A stretch of DNA of 64,000 bases from Neorhizobium sp. NCHU2750 (GTDB lineage: Bacteria > Pseudomonadota > Alphaproteobacteria > Rhizobiales > Rhizobiaceae). The notes below the pieces were generated by a model. It had not been told where the DNA came from. It was given only the letters and a program-made list of their open reading frames with translations, and did not search any database. Below, one piece after another: positions 54,077-62,762 of the stretch. Location: contig NZ_CP030830.1 in NCBI RefSeq assembly GCF_003597675.1, forward strand, positions 186,001-250,000, written 5' to 3'. The translations under genes were made by a program, and so were the position numbers. Each line of letters opens with the position of its first letter. Position 1 is the stretch's first letter.

Positions 54077-56431
54077 CTACGCAGCCTCCCAAACCTGGTT
54101 GAGGATTTTTGCAGCCAGAGCTGCCTTGTCCTGTGGCAAGAAGCGACCATAGTGTTGTTGAACGACATCAGGCGTGTCCTGAATGGCGTAGCTCGCCTGC
54201 TCGTATGATCCGGTCTGCTTCAAAATATGCGTCGCAAGAATGTCTCGCAGGTTATGGGGTCCGTGCGGTAGCAAGCCCCTGATCGCACCGCGTCCGGTGT
54301 AGGGATTGTAGATGCCGTAACGTTGGATGACAGTCCGCCAAGCCTCGTAGAACGTAGTCGAGTTGTAGGCAGCATCGATGCTGGTTGTCTTCACCGTCTT
54401 GACGAAGAATGTTCCAGGGTCTCTGGCACCGCTAAGCAGAACGCCGCGATGGCGGTCGATGTAAGCGTCGAGGTATTTGTAGAGATCTAGCAGGTCTGGC
54501 AGGATCAGCCGGAACGGCTTTTGACCGAAAAAGGATGAGCCGGAGTTCTTGAATGCGACCGACGGGATAAGGACCTCCCATCCATTGTCACGATCGCTCC
54601 AGCGCAACTCGCTGCATTTCATATTTGCAAGCCGGCGTTCCGACGTTGGATAATGTCCACGCGGGCAAACACGCAGTTGACGAGGGTTTTTTTGCCGCAG
54701 CCCGAAGTGCAGGCCAAGCCGAAGCAGCATGAATGATCTGACGGCCTCAGCCGCCGGCCGTGGATATCTTCTTTCATCCGGCATGCGTGCAAGGATCTCG
54801 TCGGTGATTTTGCGATATTCCGCCAACGGGCTCTCGGCTTCGAGGACACACATGATCGGCTCGAACGGGTCGCGATGAACACGCATGACGCGTTGGATTT
54901 CTTTGGATCTGTTAGCGGCATGTCGATGAAACGCATCACAGGCGCCATGCCAATCGCGGGCTGCGAATTCGATTTCTTCCTGTTCAATCAAGCCTGCGAT
55001 GGGTCGGACATTCTGAAGCAGCTCCGGGTGCTGCCGTATCCAGCCTACATCCGCGCGGGAAAGGGCTTGGGCAACCATCAGCATGTCTTCTTCCCATTTG
55101 GTATAGAAGCCACGCCGCTGTTCCCGCCACTGCAGGTACCAGTCCCAAACACCGGGAAAGATCAGAAGGCCAAAGCTCAGTTGGCTGAGTGGAACGCCGT
55201 AGCCCTTTACTGCACTATTCGGTGACGCGGCCAAAGCGCCGAACATCAGGCCAAGGTGCCCGATCTTCTGAGAAGCCGTTTCCTCTCCCCAAACGCCATT
55301 CCGCTGAAATCCAATTGCCGTTAACGTCGAGGTTTTGAAGCGGATAAGATCTGCCATTTCCATGGCAAGCCGCGGCGGCGCGTCGACGACGCCGGAGAGC
55401 AGATCAGGATCATCGAACTCGGCCGCTTGATTCTGATTGGCGCCGGCCACGGATGCCAAGGATCTGGCCGACAAAGCTCTTCCGCCATAAGTGACGCCGG
55501 GAAAGCGGATCGCATAACGTTGCTTGCTGGCCGCCGCCTGATAGCGACGATACTCTGTCGATCCGGAAATGATCACCCGGCGCACCCAATCGAGGATCTC
55601 TTCGCGCTTGGTGAAGTCATCCGGAAGGTGTAATGAGATCCTGCGCCGCTCAGCGGGGCTAACATCACCGAGATCGTGACCGTGAAGCGAACGTGCCTGA
55701 TGCGGCAGTTTATCTTTGAAATATCCCTCCGAAAGTCGATAGCGCCGCTCGATCCTGCGAAGGATATCGAAACTGGCGATAGATCGTGGCATACGCTCGC
55801 CCTGGACCCAGGAAAGCAGCGTCTTGTTGTCGAAGGTCTCGTTGAGATGAACAACGGCGCGATAGAGCTGCCAATATGTGTCGCCGAACCGCCGCATGTG
55901 ATAGGTCAACGCGTCCTGAAAGCTCGCTGGATCTTCTGTCGCTTCGAAAAGCGGCTCGGGGTAAGGGCTGATCGGCTTCGGTGCAGGTCCAGGCCGTGTC
56001 GACTTAGACCGGACAAAGGAACCGTCGGCCGCTTTGAGTTGCCGCTTTCTGGTTTTGGACGCCGCAGCTGCTTTATCGGCTGTTTTTGTTTCGGTCTTTT
56101 TCGGGCGAACGGCCCGTTTCGGTGGCCGTCGCTCTTCGGCTGCCGGTGGTGCGCCGAGCCATCGGATGATTGCATTCAAGCCTGGCTGGAGCTGCTTTTT
56201 CAGTTCTGCCGTCAACTCGGTTTCAATCCCGCAGGCCTGACCAATCGTCATCCAATCGATATGGCCATTCAAGAGCGGTGGTGATTTTCGGTAGATAATC
56301 AAACTGGCCAGGTAGGGCCGGATATTCTCCAACACCCGCCAGGATGCGATTGGCGCGATACGCAGCTCGCAGAATTCGGATATCTTTCTCTGAAAATGAC
56401 GTGATCCAAGTTCGTTTTTGGTCATGCTCAT
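54077..56431 (-). CDS. Unusually large tyrosine-recombinase-like protein
   Basis: Protein of 784 residues. The C-terminal 250 residues carry tyrosine recombinase landmarks: an arginine segment LHFGLRQKNPRQLR, then HNLRDILATH (H726, R729) and the nucleophile tyrosine Y761 in VVQQHYGRF. The N-terminal 500 residues are not a recognised core-binding domain; they include a Lys/Arg/Pro-rich linker around 125-185. Typical phage integrases are 300-450 residues, so this belongs to a rarer long class. It lies at the edge of a Fic/Abi/ParDE/IS patch and may mobilise it. Function is inferred from the catalytic residues only. Confidence 0.75.
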   Translation of the reverse strand: MSMTKNELGSRHFQRKISEFCELRIAPIASWRVLENIRPYLASLIIYRKSPPLLNGHIDWMTIGQACGIETELTAELKKQLQPGLNAIIRWLGAPPAAEERRPPKRAVRPKKTETKTADKAAAASKTRKRQLKAADGSFVRSKSTRPGPAPKPISPYPEPLFEATEDPASFQDALTYHMRRFGDTYWQLYRAVVHLNETFDNKTLLSWVQGERMPRSIASFDILRRIERRYRLSEGYFKDKLPHQARSLHGHDLGDVSPAERRRISLHLPDDFTKREEILDWVRRVIISGSTEYRRYQAAASKQRYAIRFPGVTYGGRALSARSLASVAGANQNQAAEFDDPDLLSGVVDAPPRLAMEMADLIRFKTSTLTAIGFQRNGVWGEETASQKIGHLGLMFGALAASPNSAVKGYGVPLSQLSFGLLIFPGVWDWYLQWREQRRGFYTKWEEDMLMVAQALSRADVGWIRQHPELLQNVRPIAGLIEQEEIEFAARDWHGACDAFHRHAANRSKEIQRVMRVHRDPFEPIMCVLEAESPLAEYRKITDEILARMPDERRYPRPAAEAVRSFMLLRLGLHFGLRQKNPRQLRVCPRGHYPTSERRLANMKCSELRWSDRDNGWEVLIPSVAFKNSGSSFFGQKPFRLILPDLLDLYKYLDAYIDRHRGVLLSGARDPGTFFVKTVKTTSIDAAYNSTTFYEAWRTVIQRYGIYNPYTGRGAIRGLLPHGPHNLRDILATHILKQTGSYEQASYAIQDTPDVVQQHYGRFLPQDKAALAAKILNQVWEAA

Positions 56432-56602
56432 TCCGTTTCTCTCGGCGCCAATGCCGAGGGCGAGCGGGAATATGAGGCGAGCTTTAAGAAAATATGTTCA
56501 GGCTAGGTCGATAACCTTTCGATCGCTGCTGCTTGGATCGAGAGCTACAGATGCTGTGTTGAGCGATAGACGGGCTTGCAATAACTCATTTATGGCGGTA
56601 AT

Positions 56603-56635
56603 CATGAGCTATAGAAAGGCTGGCTATAGCTCATG
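56603..56635. promoter_or_regulatory. Inverted repeat overlapping the start codon of the second Fic gene
   Basis: Perfect 11-bp arms CATGAGCTATA (56603-56613) and TATAGCTCATG (56625-56635) with an 11-base spacer. The right arm contains the ATG at 56633. A related half-site (AATAACTCATT) lies just upstream near 56579. This looks like an operator for autorepression, perhaps by the Fic C-terminal winged HTH. The same hairpin could hide the start codon in mRNA. Confidence 0.65.
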
Positions 56636-57739
56636 AAATGGAACTGGCAGAATGCCGAATGGCCAAATTTCAGGTATGACGCAGCACGCGTGATACCGTT
56701 GGAGCAGAAATTCCTGCAGTCCGCCGGCGAGGTCATTGGTGCCGTCCGGCATTTCAATGAGGACGACAGCAACCAACTTCGTATTGAACTGCTGAGCGAC
56801 GAAGCGATCAAGACCTCAGAGATCGAGGGGGAGTATCTGGATCGCGCAAGTGTTCAATCCTCGCTCCGCCGGCAGTTCGGCCTCAACACTGACGATAGGC
56901 AGATCCGCCCCCAAGAACGTGGGATCGCGGAGATGATGGCAGATGTCTATCGAAACTGGCATAAGCCGTTGGATCGTGAAGAATTGTTCCATTGGCATTC
57001 GATGCTGATGGCCGGAAATCGATACATTGAGACGATTGGTGATTACCGCAAGCATGAAGACGCCATGCAGATCGTGTCAGGTCGATTAGATAAGCCCACA
57101 ATCCATTTTGAGGCTCCACCATCTCGCCAGATTAAAGCTGAAATGGACACCTTCATCGCATGGTTCAATCAATCCGGTCCAGATGGCCAAACGTCCCTTC
57201 AAGCTCTAACGCGCGCGGCAGTAGGCCATCTCTATTTTGAAAGCATTCATCCATTTGAGGATGGTAATGGTCGAATTGGGCGCGCGCTCGCCGAGAAATC
57301 CTTGGCCCAAAACATTGGGCAACCAAGCCTCATTTCACTCGCCTTCACAATCGAAAAGAACCGTAAGTCCTACTATTCCGAGCTTGAGCGCCACCAGCGC
57401 ACGCTTGATATCACCGACTGGATCATTTTCTTTTCAGAGACGATCTTGGATGCTCAACGGGCAACGCTTGAGCGCATAGATTTCTTCATTCAGAAAGCAA
57501 AATTCTACGACCGGTTTCGAGCCAAACTGAACGAGCGGCAAGAAAAGGTGGTCGCGCGCATCTTCAAGGAAGGCACAGCGGGCTTCAAGGGCGGCCTAAG
57601 TGCAGAAAACTACATCTCGATCACAAACACATCCCGCGCGACAGCGACACGCGACCTTCAGCAACTCGTGGAGATTGGTGTCCTCATGCGTACGGGTGAA
57701 CGTCGGCACACCCGTTACTCGCTGTCGTTGCAGAAATAA
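56633..57739 (+). CDS. Fic-family protein with DUF4172-like N-terminus and winged HTH
   Basis: Fic protein of 368 residues. The N-terminal MKWNWQNAEWPNFRYD region is DUF4172-like. Class II inhibitory motif TSEIEG at 61-66. Active-site motif HPFEDGNGRIGR at 206-217 is complete, so AMP transfer is expected. The C-terminal 80 residues hold a winged HTH (ISITNTSRATATRDLQQLVE). There is no clear Shine-Dalgarno; the start codon lies inside an inverted repeat. It neighbours the Abi-family and recombinase-like genes. Confidence 0.92.
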   Translation: MKWNWQNAEWPNFRYDAARVIPLEQKFLQSAGEVIGAVRHFNEDDSNQLRIELLSDEAIKTSEIEGEYLDRASVQSSLRRQFGLNTDDRQIRPQERGIAEMMADVYRNWHKPLDREELFHWHSMLMAGNRYIETIGDYRKHEDAMQIVSGRLDKPTIHFEAPPSRQIKAEMDTFIAWFNQSGPDGQTSLQALTRAAVGHLYFESIHPFEDGNGRIGRALAEKSLAQNIGQPSLISLAFTIEKNRKSYYSELERHQRTLDITDWIIFFSETILDAQRATLERIDFFIQKAKFYDRFRAKLNERQEKVVARIFKEGTAGFKGGLSAENYISITNTSRATATRDLQQLVEIGVLMRTGERRHTRYSLSLQK

Positions 57740-57863
57740 ATCTCCTGCCAAAGCAATGAATTTCATTAACGTCATTATTTAGGTGAACGGCAGTTCGATT
57801 TCTCTCAAGCGCACGCTCGAAAATCGGACCTATGGTGGAAGGCTATCCGACACTCCTGGCCAG

Positions 57864-58763
57864 TCAATTCCAAGCAGGCAGATTCTTCCAATTGGACGGG
57901 AAGCCCATCGCGGCCTTGTCTGCCAGAGGGCATGAATCCATCAGTCCTGCAATCTGCTCGCGCCATTGGTTGTTCGGTGCAACGATATCCATGAGATAGC
58001 CGAGAACTGCAATGGTATTGTAGACTCGCCCTTGTGCATTTCCATTCATAGCCAGCTTTAAGCTCGCAGGAGACGTCGGCACAATCATCTTTACCGTCAC
58101 CTGCTTGTTCCAAAGTCGGCCGTGATGGGCACAAATATTGCGGATGTATGTCAGGTGATGGGCGAGCGATACCAAAACCGTTTCATCCAACCCGTAAACC
58201 TTGGCGATCGCCTGTCGATCCGGCCGGTTCTTGAGATTATTATACCACATCGAGAGTTGCCCCAACGATATCACTTCGGCTGTCATCCAGATCGGTGGGT
58301 GCTCTGGATCGTCGTATCTGCTCCTGTAATGAAGTATGAAGGTATCTTTCGACCTTTTCAGATCCTCGATCAATTTGGCGAAGGCTTGGGCATATCGATC
58401 GGGCCGGTGATAGAGACCAGGATCGAGATAGCCGTGTGGCCCGTATTTCATGGCAAGGTGATGTGCCCAGCTACCTCGCAAGGATACTTCAATCCTTTCG
58501 ATCGCATCCATCACGAGGAGGCGCAGCCGCCGATCAAAAATGTAGAGCTCCAAGACTTGGTCGAAGGAGGTTCCAGCTTGAAACCCATGCGCACCACTAG
58601 CCTGTGGCGCGTCCTCCAATGGCAACCAGTAGGCCCTTAGCCGATAATAGCTTATATGCTGGAGGCAATGGGCAGCGTGGGCATAATCTGGCACAGCCAT
58701 TCCCCTTGCTTCCAGCAAGGCGATTTGGTCGGGGATGGAGACGGAAGGCTTTTCGAACTTCAT
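57864..58763 (-). CDS. Abi_2-family (AbiD/AbiF) HEPN protein
   Basis: Protein of 299 residues of the Abi_2 family (abortive infection AbiD/AbiF). It starts MKFEKPSVSIPDQIALLEAR and has the family segment HISYYRLRAYWLPLE. The HEPN RNase motif Rx4H is R208-N-I-C-A-H213 in TYIRNICAHHGRLWN. Such proteins are HEPN RNases that halt growth on phage infection, and some AbiF-type members are controlled by a structured ncRNA encoded immediately upstream, a pairing proposed as the ancestor of Cas13 systems. Exactly such a structured, terminator-ended element lies 36 bases upstream on the same strand (58799-58911). Start ATG at 58763; ribosome site is weak. Confidence 0.9.
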   Translation of the reverse strand: MKFEKPSVSIPDQIALLEARGMAVPDYAHAAHCLQHISYYRLRAYWLPLEDAPQASGAHGFQAGTSFDQVLELYIFDRRLRLLVMDAIERIEVSLRGSWAHHLAMKYGPHGYLDPGLYHRPDRYAQAFAKLIEDLKRSKDTFILHYRSRYDDPEHPPIWMTAEVISLGQLSMWYNNLKNRPDRQAIAKVYGLDETVLVSLAHHLTYIRNICAHHGRLWNKQVTVKMIVPTSPASLKLAMNGNAQGRVYNTIAVLGYLMDIVAPNNQWREQIAGLMDSCPLADKAAMGFPSNWKNLPAWN

Positions 58764-58798
58764 GCCATTTCATAGGCGGATCCGAATAGCTAGAAAAC

Positions 58799-58911
58799 AA
58801 AAAAAACCCGCCGGGGTGCGCAGTTTCGGAACCGAGGTTCCGTCCGAGGCGTGGCGGGTATTGTTGAGCAACGATATGGAGCAATCCTGTTAAGAAAGCA
58901 ACAATGGAACG
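58799..58911 (-). ncRNA. Candidate AbiF-associated structured ncRNA
   Basis: On the minus strand just upstream of the Abi_2 gene: an outer stem ACCCGCC / GGCGGGT (58853-58859 with 58806-58812), an inner hairpin CGGAAC-CTCG-GTTCCG (58827-58842), and a run of eight T after the outer stem (58799-58806), i.e. a terminator-like 3' end. A further 7-bp pairing ATTGTTG / CAACAAT (58860-58866 with 58899-58905) could extend the 5' part. The 5' end near 58911 is a guess. Structure and position are seen; expression and antitoxin action are inferred from described AbiF-ncRNA systems. Confidence 0.55.
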
Positions 58912-59391
58912 GTAAAAAAATGTACCCATCTATGTGTGTTGCAGGCCAAGCCGTTGATGCTGAATCAAGATTTCTTGCAAGCGGCGAACTGACCAAAATC
59001 GAGCGTATCCTCAGGGTTTGGCTAACTACAGCTTCAGGTGGCTGCTAATTGTTCGATTGAACTGTTGTCAAGCGAGAAGCCGCCTAGCACGCCCTCGGCC
59101 GGCCGAGAATCATGACAATCCTCAGTAAGTATCTGTTTTCAAGAGCACTCGTTCTCGATGAGCGAAGGCTGCATTAACGAGGTCTGCGGTTCGAGTCCCT
59201 ATCAAAGCCTGATATGCAACCCATTCAGCCTATCCGCGAGTGTTGGCAGAAAACGGGCGAGGGAACTTTCCTCTTGGTCCACCTCTGATGCTTTGCTCAA
59301 GGCAAAAGAGGCTATCGGGCGTGCCGCGATCTGGCTGGAGGTTTCAGCCGATCGCAAGCGAACGCACAAAGCTTGGCAGAGCTCTGCTGCA
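58912..59391. other. 480-bp stretch with a tRNA T-arm-like fragment
   Basis: No convincing protein gene. At 59185-59201 a T-arm-like sequence occurs (loop TTCGAGT flanked by TGCGG and CCCTA), but the stem is imperfect and no acceptor, D or anticodon arms surround it. It may be a decayed tRNA end or chance. A 141-codon frame through 59158-59583 is a shadow of parD. Confidence 0.35.
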
Positions 59392-59408
59392 GTGGTAATC
59401 TATACCAC
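59392..59408. promoter_or_regulatory. Operator-like inverted repeat before parDE
   Basis: GTGGTA-N5-TACCAC, 21 bp before the antitoxin start at 59429, a usual place for ParD autoregulation. Confidence 0.55.
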
Positions 59409-59428
59409 CAGCAATTTTGGAGATTCCG

Positions 59429-59710
59429 ATGTCCAATGTCGAAAAGATAAGCGTGTCGATGACTCCGCAACAGGCAAACTTGGTTCGAGCCGCCGTCGAA
59501 AGTGGCGCCTACGCCAGCGGGAGCGAAGTCATTCGCGAAGCGATGCGCGATTGGACCGCCAAGTGGGAAGTTCGCAAGGATGATATTGAGCGTTTGCGCC
59601 AGCTTTGGGATGAAGGTAAGGCAAGCGGCACTCCAGTCGCTGTCGATTTCGACACCATGCGTCAGGAGGCACGACTCCAGTTGAACGCCGCCAAGACCAA
59701 TGGCCGTTGA
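59429..59710 (+). CDS. Type II antitoxin, ParD family
   Basis: Antitoxin of 93 residues (start [12 protein letters not shown] at 59429; an upstream in-frame ATG at 59417 is less likely). The ribbon-helix-helix is visible in [20 protein letters not shown] and [15 protein letters not shown]. The C-terminal tail ([18 protein letters not shown]) would bind ParE. It overlaps the toxin start (59700) by 11 bases. Confidence 0.93.
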   Translation: MSNVEKISVSMTPQQANLVRAAVESGAYASGSEVIREAMRDWTAKWEVRKDDIERLRQLWDEGKASGTPVAVDFDTMRQEARLQLNAAKTNGR

Positions 59711-60011
59711 TCTCGTTTGGTCGCCACAGGCGCTTGTGGATGTGCGCGAAATCTACGTGCAGATTGGCCTCGAGAATCCAAGGGCAGCTGAGCGTTTCTT
59801 CGATAATTTCGAGCGGAAGGCGACGCTTATAACTGATCAACCTCGTGTAGGTGTTCGTCGTCCCGATATACGGCAAGGAGTTAGGATGATCGTCGAACCA
59901 CCATATATCATTCTTTATGAGACCATTCCGGACACCGATACGGGTCCAGTCGATCGCGTAGAGATTGTCCGACTGGTAGACGGCAGGCGTGACCTTAGAG
60001 CGCTTTACTAA
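59700..60011 (+). CDS. ParE/RelE-superfamily toxin
   Basis: Toxin of 103 residues with the ParE fold: [18 protein letters not shown], then [35 protein letters not shown] and the C-terminal [16 protein letters not shown]. ParE toxins inhibit DNA gyrase. Co-translated with the ParD-type antitoxin through the overlapping start. Confidence 0.93.
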   Translation: MAVDLVWSPQALVDVREIYVQIGLENPRAAERFFDNFERKATLITDQPRVGVRRPDIRQGVRMIVEPPYIILYETIPDTDTGPVDRVEIVRLVDGRRDLRALY

Positions 60012-60113
60012 AAGTTGAGAAATTCTTTCAAGGGAACGTCGAAATCGCATGTTGCGAAAAACGACACAGACTCATAAAATTTCGCAGGACCTTCTTAACA
60101 GCGAGCCGCTAGG

Positions 60114-61064
60114 ATGGATGCGATTGGCGCCGAAGGCTTTGATGCTGCTTTGACTTTGACAGAAAATCTCGATCATCTCCCGGCCGCGAAAAGGCGCGAA
60201 CTCGCACGCGTCGTAGAGGTCATTTTCGAGGAGGTGGAACGTTATCAAGCCACCAAAACCTCCGACTACAAAAAGCGCGGAAAAATCCTCAAGGTCATCC
60301 TATTCGGCAGCTATGCCCGAGGTGATTGGGTGGAAGATCGGCTGAGCGGCTACCGGTCCGATTACGATCTGCTGATCGTCGTCAACGATCATAATTTTGC
60401 GGAAAGCGAAGATCTCTGGCTCGACCTCGACGATCGCCTTATCCAGTTGCAAATCGCCGGCCATATCAAAACGCCAACCAACGCAATCGTCCACAGCCTG
60501 CATGACGTCAACGATCACCTTGCTCGAGGCAGACCCTTCTTCATCGACATTTTACGGGATGGCAAGGTGCTGTATGAAGCGGACGGGCATCCGCTCGTGG
60601 AACCGAGGCCGTTGACTCCGGACGAGGTCGGTGTAGAGGCGCACCGGTATTTCCTTCAATGGGTAGGTAAAGCGCAGCGGAGCCTGGAGACGGCCGAGGA
60701 TCAAATCGGCAAGGTCGAACGCGACAGCAGTTGGACGAATGATGCGGCTTTTACGCTGCATCAAGTTACTGAGCAGTTATATCATTGCCTCCTTCTCACA
60801 ATGACGCTTTACAGCCCGAAACTGCACAGAATCAAAACACTGCGGTCGAAGGCGGAAGACATCGACGCCCGGTTGATCGCTGCCTGGCCGCGCGACAATC
60901 GTATCGCCCGCCGTCGTTTCGAGCTCCTGTCCCGCGCCTATGTTGAGGCGCGCTATTCACCGAAATTCGAAATCGCGGTCGAAGAGCTCCAGTGGTTGAT
61001 GGAACGTGTCAAAATCCTGCAGCAGCTTGTCGAGCAAGTCTGCAGTGAGCGACTAACGCAGTAA
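60114..61064 (+). CDS. Nucleotidyltransferase (MNT)-HEPN fusion protein
   Basis: Protein of 316 residues. The N-terminal half is a DNA-polymerase-beta-like nucleotidyltransferase: G65-S66 (LFGSYARGDW) and the metal pair D83 and D85 in RSDYDLLIVV. The C-terminal half (about 205-316) is helical and HEPN-like (FTLHQVTEQLYHCLLLTM and YVEARYSPKFEIAVEEL). In separate-gene HEPN-MNT toxin-antitoxin pairs the MNT partner AMPylates and silences the HEPN RNase. Here both are in one chain, a self-controlled version. It lies near ParDE in the same patch. Confidence 0.88.
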   Translation: MDAIGAEGFDAALTLTENLDHLPAAKRRELARVVEVIFEEVERYQATKTSDYKKRGKILKVILFGSYARGDWVEDRLSGYRSDYDLLIVVNDHNFAESEDLWLDLDDRLIQLQIAGHIKTPTNAIVHSLHDVNDHLARGRPFFIDILRDGKVLYEADGHPLVEPRPLTPDEVGVEAHRYFLQWVGKAQRSLETAEDQIGKVERDSSWTNDAAFTLHQVTEQLYHCLLLTMTLYSPKLHRIKTLRSKAEDIDARLIAAWPRDNRIARRRFELLSRAYVEARYSPKFEIAVEELQWLMERVKILQQLVEQVCSERLTQ

Positions 61065-61191
61065 CGACATCGCCGTATTTCTCCTGAAGTTGGTTCTTGA
61101 TGCGGCCAGACGTGTCGTCGCGTATGTGGATTGCCATGATGCATCGGAGATCGGTAAACTAATTCGATCGTGGCATGAACGGTAAGCGGTG

Positions 61192-61606
61192 TTTTGACCG
61201 CACCTTCCGGATCAGTGTGTGATTGACGATGTTGAGGCCCAAACGAGGGCTTGGACATATGTCGATTTCACAGCTTACGCTTACATCCAGCGATGAAGAG
61301 CCGGTGCGCCGGTTCGAGGTTTTCACTGGTAGTGGTCGACGCCGCGAGTGGAGCGACGAGCGCAAGGCCCAGATCGTTGCCGAAAGTTACGTGCCAGGCG
61401 TGACGGTATGCACGGTCGCGCGGCGTCATGGACTGACCCCACAGCAATTGTTCACCTGGCGTCGTCTCGCCCGCAAGCCACCAGAAACGGTGCCCGATCT
61501 CGATAGCGTTCCGATGTTTGCGCCGGCAGTCCTGGATGTGCCAACGAAGCCAGCGGTGAAGGAGCCTGAACCCAGGCGTACGTCGAGAAAGAAGCCGATA
61601 AGTGAA
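61192..61606 (+). mobile_element. Truncated IS66-family element (left end)
   Basis: Starts with GTAAGCGGTG, the usual IS66-type terminus, and encodes the OrfA/TnpA of IS66. The right part is missing; the element ends where the IS3-family element begins (61604). A deletion or insertion event removed TnpB and TnpC. Confidence 0.75.
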
Positions 61607-61609
61607 TAG
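61259..61609 (+). pseudogene. IS66 OrfA (TnpA), 3' end replaced by IS3 sequence
   Basis: Frame of 116 residues from ATG 61259 with the HTH of IS66 TnpA: RREWSDERKAQIVAESYVPG and VCTVARRHGLTPQQLFTWR. The last codons and stop (SE, TAG at 61607-61609) come from the terminal sequence of the IS3-family element, so the natural C-terminus is lost. A longer frame from 61223 exists. It is probably non-functional without TnpB/TnpC. Confidence 0.75.
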
Positions 61610-61635
61610 CCCCGAGTTTCGTAGACACCCTCGGG

Positions 61636-62531
61636 TTAGATTTTCTGCTGCTTCTCAAACTCGACGGGCGACAGCATTCCGTTTCTGACGTGCTTGCGTT
61701 TCGGGTTGTAGAACATCTCGATGTAGTCGAACACATCCTGGCGAGCTTCATCGCGTGAACGGTAGACCCTGCGACGTATCCGCTCTCGCTTCAGAAGATT
61801 GAAGAAGCTCTCTGCCACCGCATTGTCATGGCAGTTGCCACGTCGGCTCATCGAGTGAACCAGATTGTGGTGCTTGAGGAACGATGCCCAGTCCATGCTG
61901 GTGAACTGCGAACCCTGATCCGAATGAACCAGCACCTTGTCCTTCGGCTTTCGCCTCCACACCGCCATGAGCAGAGCCTGTAATACGACGTCCGTGGTCT
62001 GTCGGCTCTGCATCGCCCAACCGATGACCCGGCGGGAATAGAGGTCGATGACAACCGCAAGGTAAGCGAAGCCCTCGCAGGTTCGGATGTAGGTGATATC
62101 CGTCACCCAGGCCTTGTCCGGAGCCGCTACGTCAAATTGCCGGTCGAGCGTGTTCTCGATAGCGACGGCAGGCCTGCCGCCATAGATGCCGGGGCGGCGT
62201 TTGTAGCCGATCTGCGCCTTGATCCCGGCGAGACGCGTCAGACGCGCGACCCGGTTCGGGCAGCACATCTCTCCCTGATCGAGAAGGTCGTCGTGCAGCT
62301 TGCGATAACCGTAGACCTTGCCGCTCTCTTCCCATGCCTTCAGGAGTAGATCGGTCTGTCGCTTGTCCTCGTTGGCTCGCCTGCTCAGCGGGTTCTTCAG
62401 CCAGGTGTAAAATCCACTCGGGTGAACCCGCAGGAGACGGCACATCGTCCGCACCGAAAACTGCAAGCGATGCAGAGCAATGAACGCGTACTTCACTTTG
62501 CATCCCTGGCGAAATACGCGGCCGCTTTTTT
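61636..62531 (-). CDS. IS3-family transposase OrfB (DDE), read by frameshift from OrfA
   Basis: DDE transposase of about 300 residues; landmarks DKAWVTDITYIRT, VLVHSDQGSQFTS and NCHDNAVAESFFNLLK give the D, D and E. OrfB has no good own start; the frame continues -1 relative to OrfA past a run of six A (62526-62531) that resembles a slippage site, so an OrfAB fusion is likely. The integrase core and termini look intact, so the element may be active. Confidence 0.88.
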
Positions 62532-62762
62532 CAGGATGTCTCGCTCCTCGGTGACGCGAGCCAATTCCTTCTTCAGCCGCCTGATCTCCTCGGCCTCGTC
62601 GTTGCCCTTGGCGTTCGACGCGGCAAACTTCTTCTTCCATTCGTAGAGCGAATGCTGGCTGACGCCGAGGCGCTGAGAAACCTCCGCAACCGGATAGCCT
62701 CGCTCCGTGATCTGACGCACGGCGTCGCGCTTAAAATCTTCGCTGAAATTCGATTTGCTCAT
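62493..62762 (-). CDS. IS3-family transposase OrfA (HTH)
   Basis: Protein of 89 residues, MSKSNFSEDFKRDAVRQI with an HTH (YPVAEVSQRLGVSQHSLYEW) and a Leu-rich coiled coil (EIRRLKKELARVTEERDIL). It ends in KKAAAYFARDAK, where a poly-A stretch allows a -1 shift into orfB. Confidence 0.92.
   Translation of the reverse strand: MSKSNFSEDFKRDAVRQITERGYPVAEVSQRLGVSQHSLYEWKKKFAASNAKGNDEAEEIRRLKKELARVTEERDILKKAAAYFARDAK

Noticed and set aside
59150..59260. Possible complete tRNA around the TTCGAGT sequence
   Set aside because: No acceptor stem, D-arm or anticodon arm could be folded; only the T-arm-like part is present.
59158..59583. Plus-strand frame of 141 residues before and over parD
   Set aside because: It overlaps parD in another frame, has unusual composition and lacks a family.
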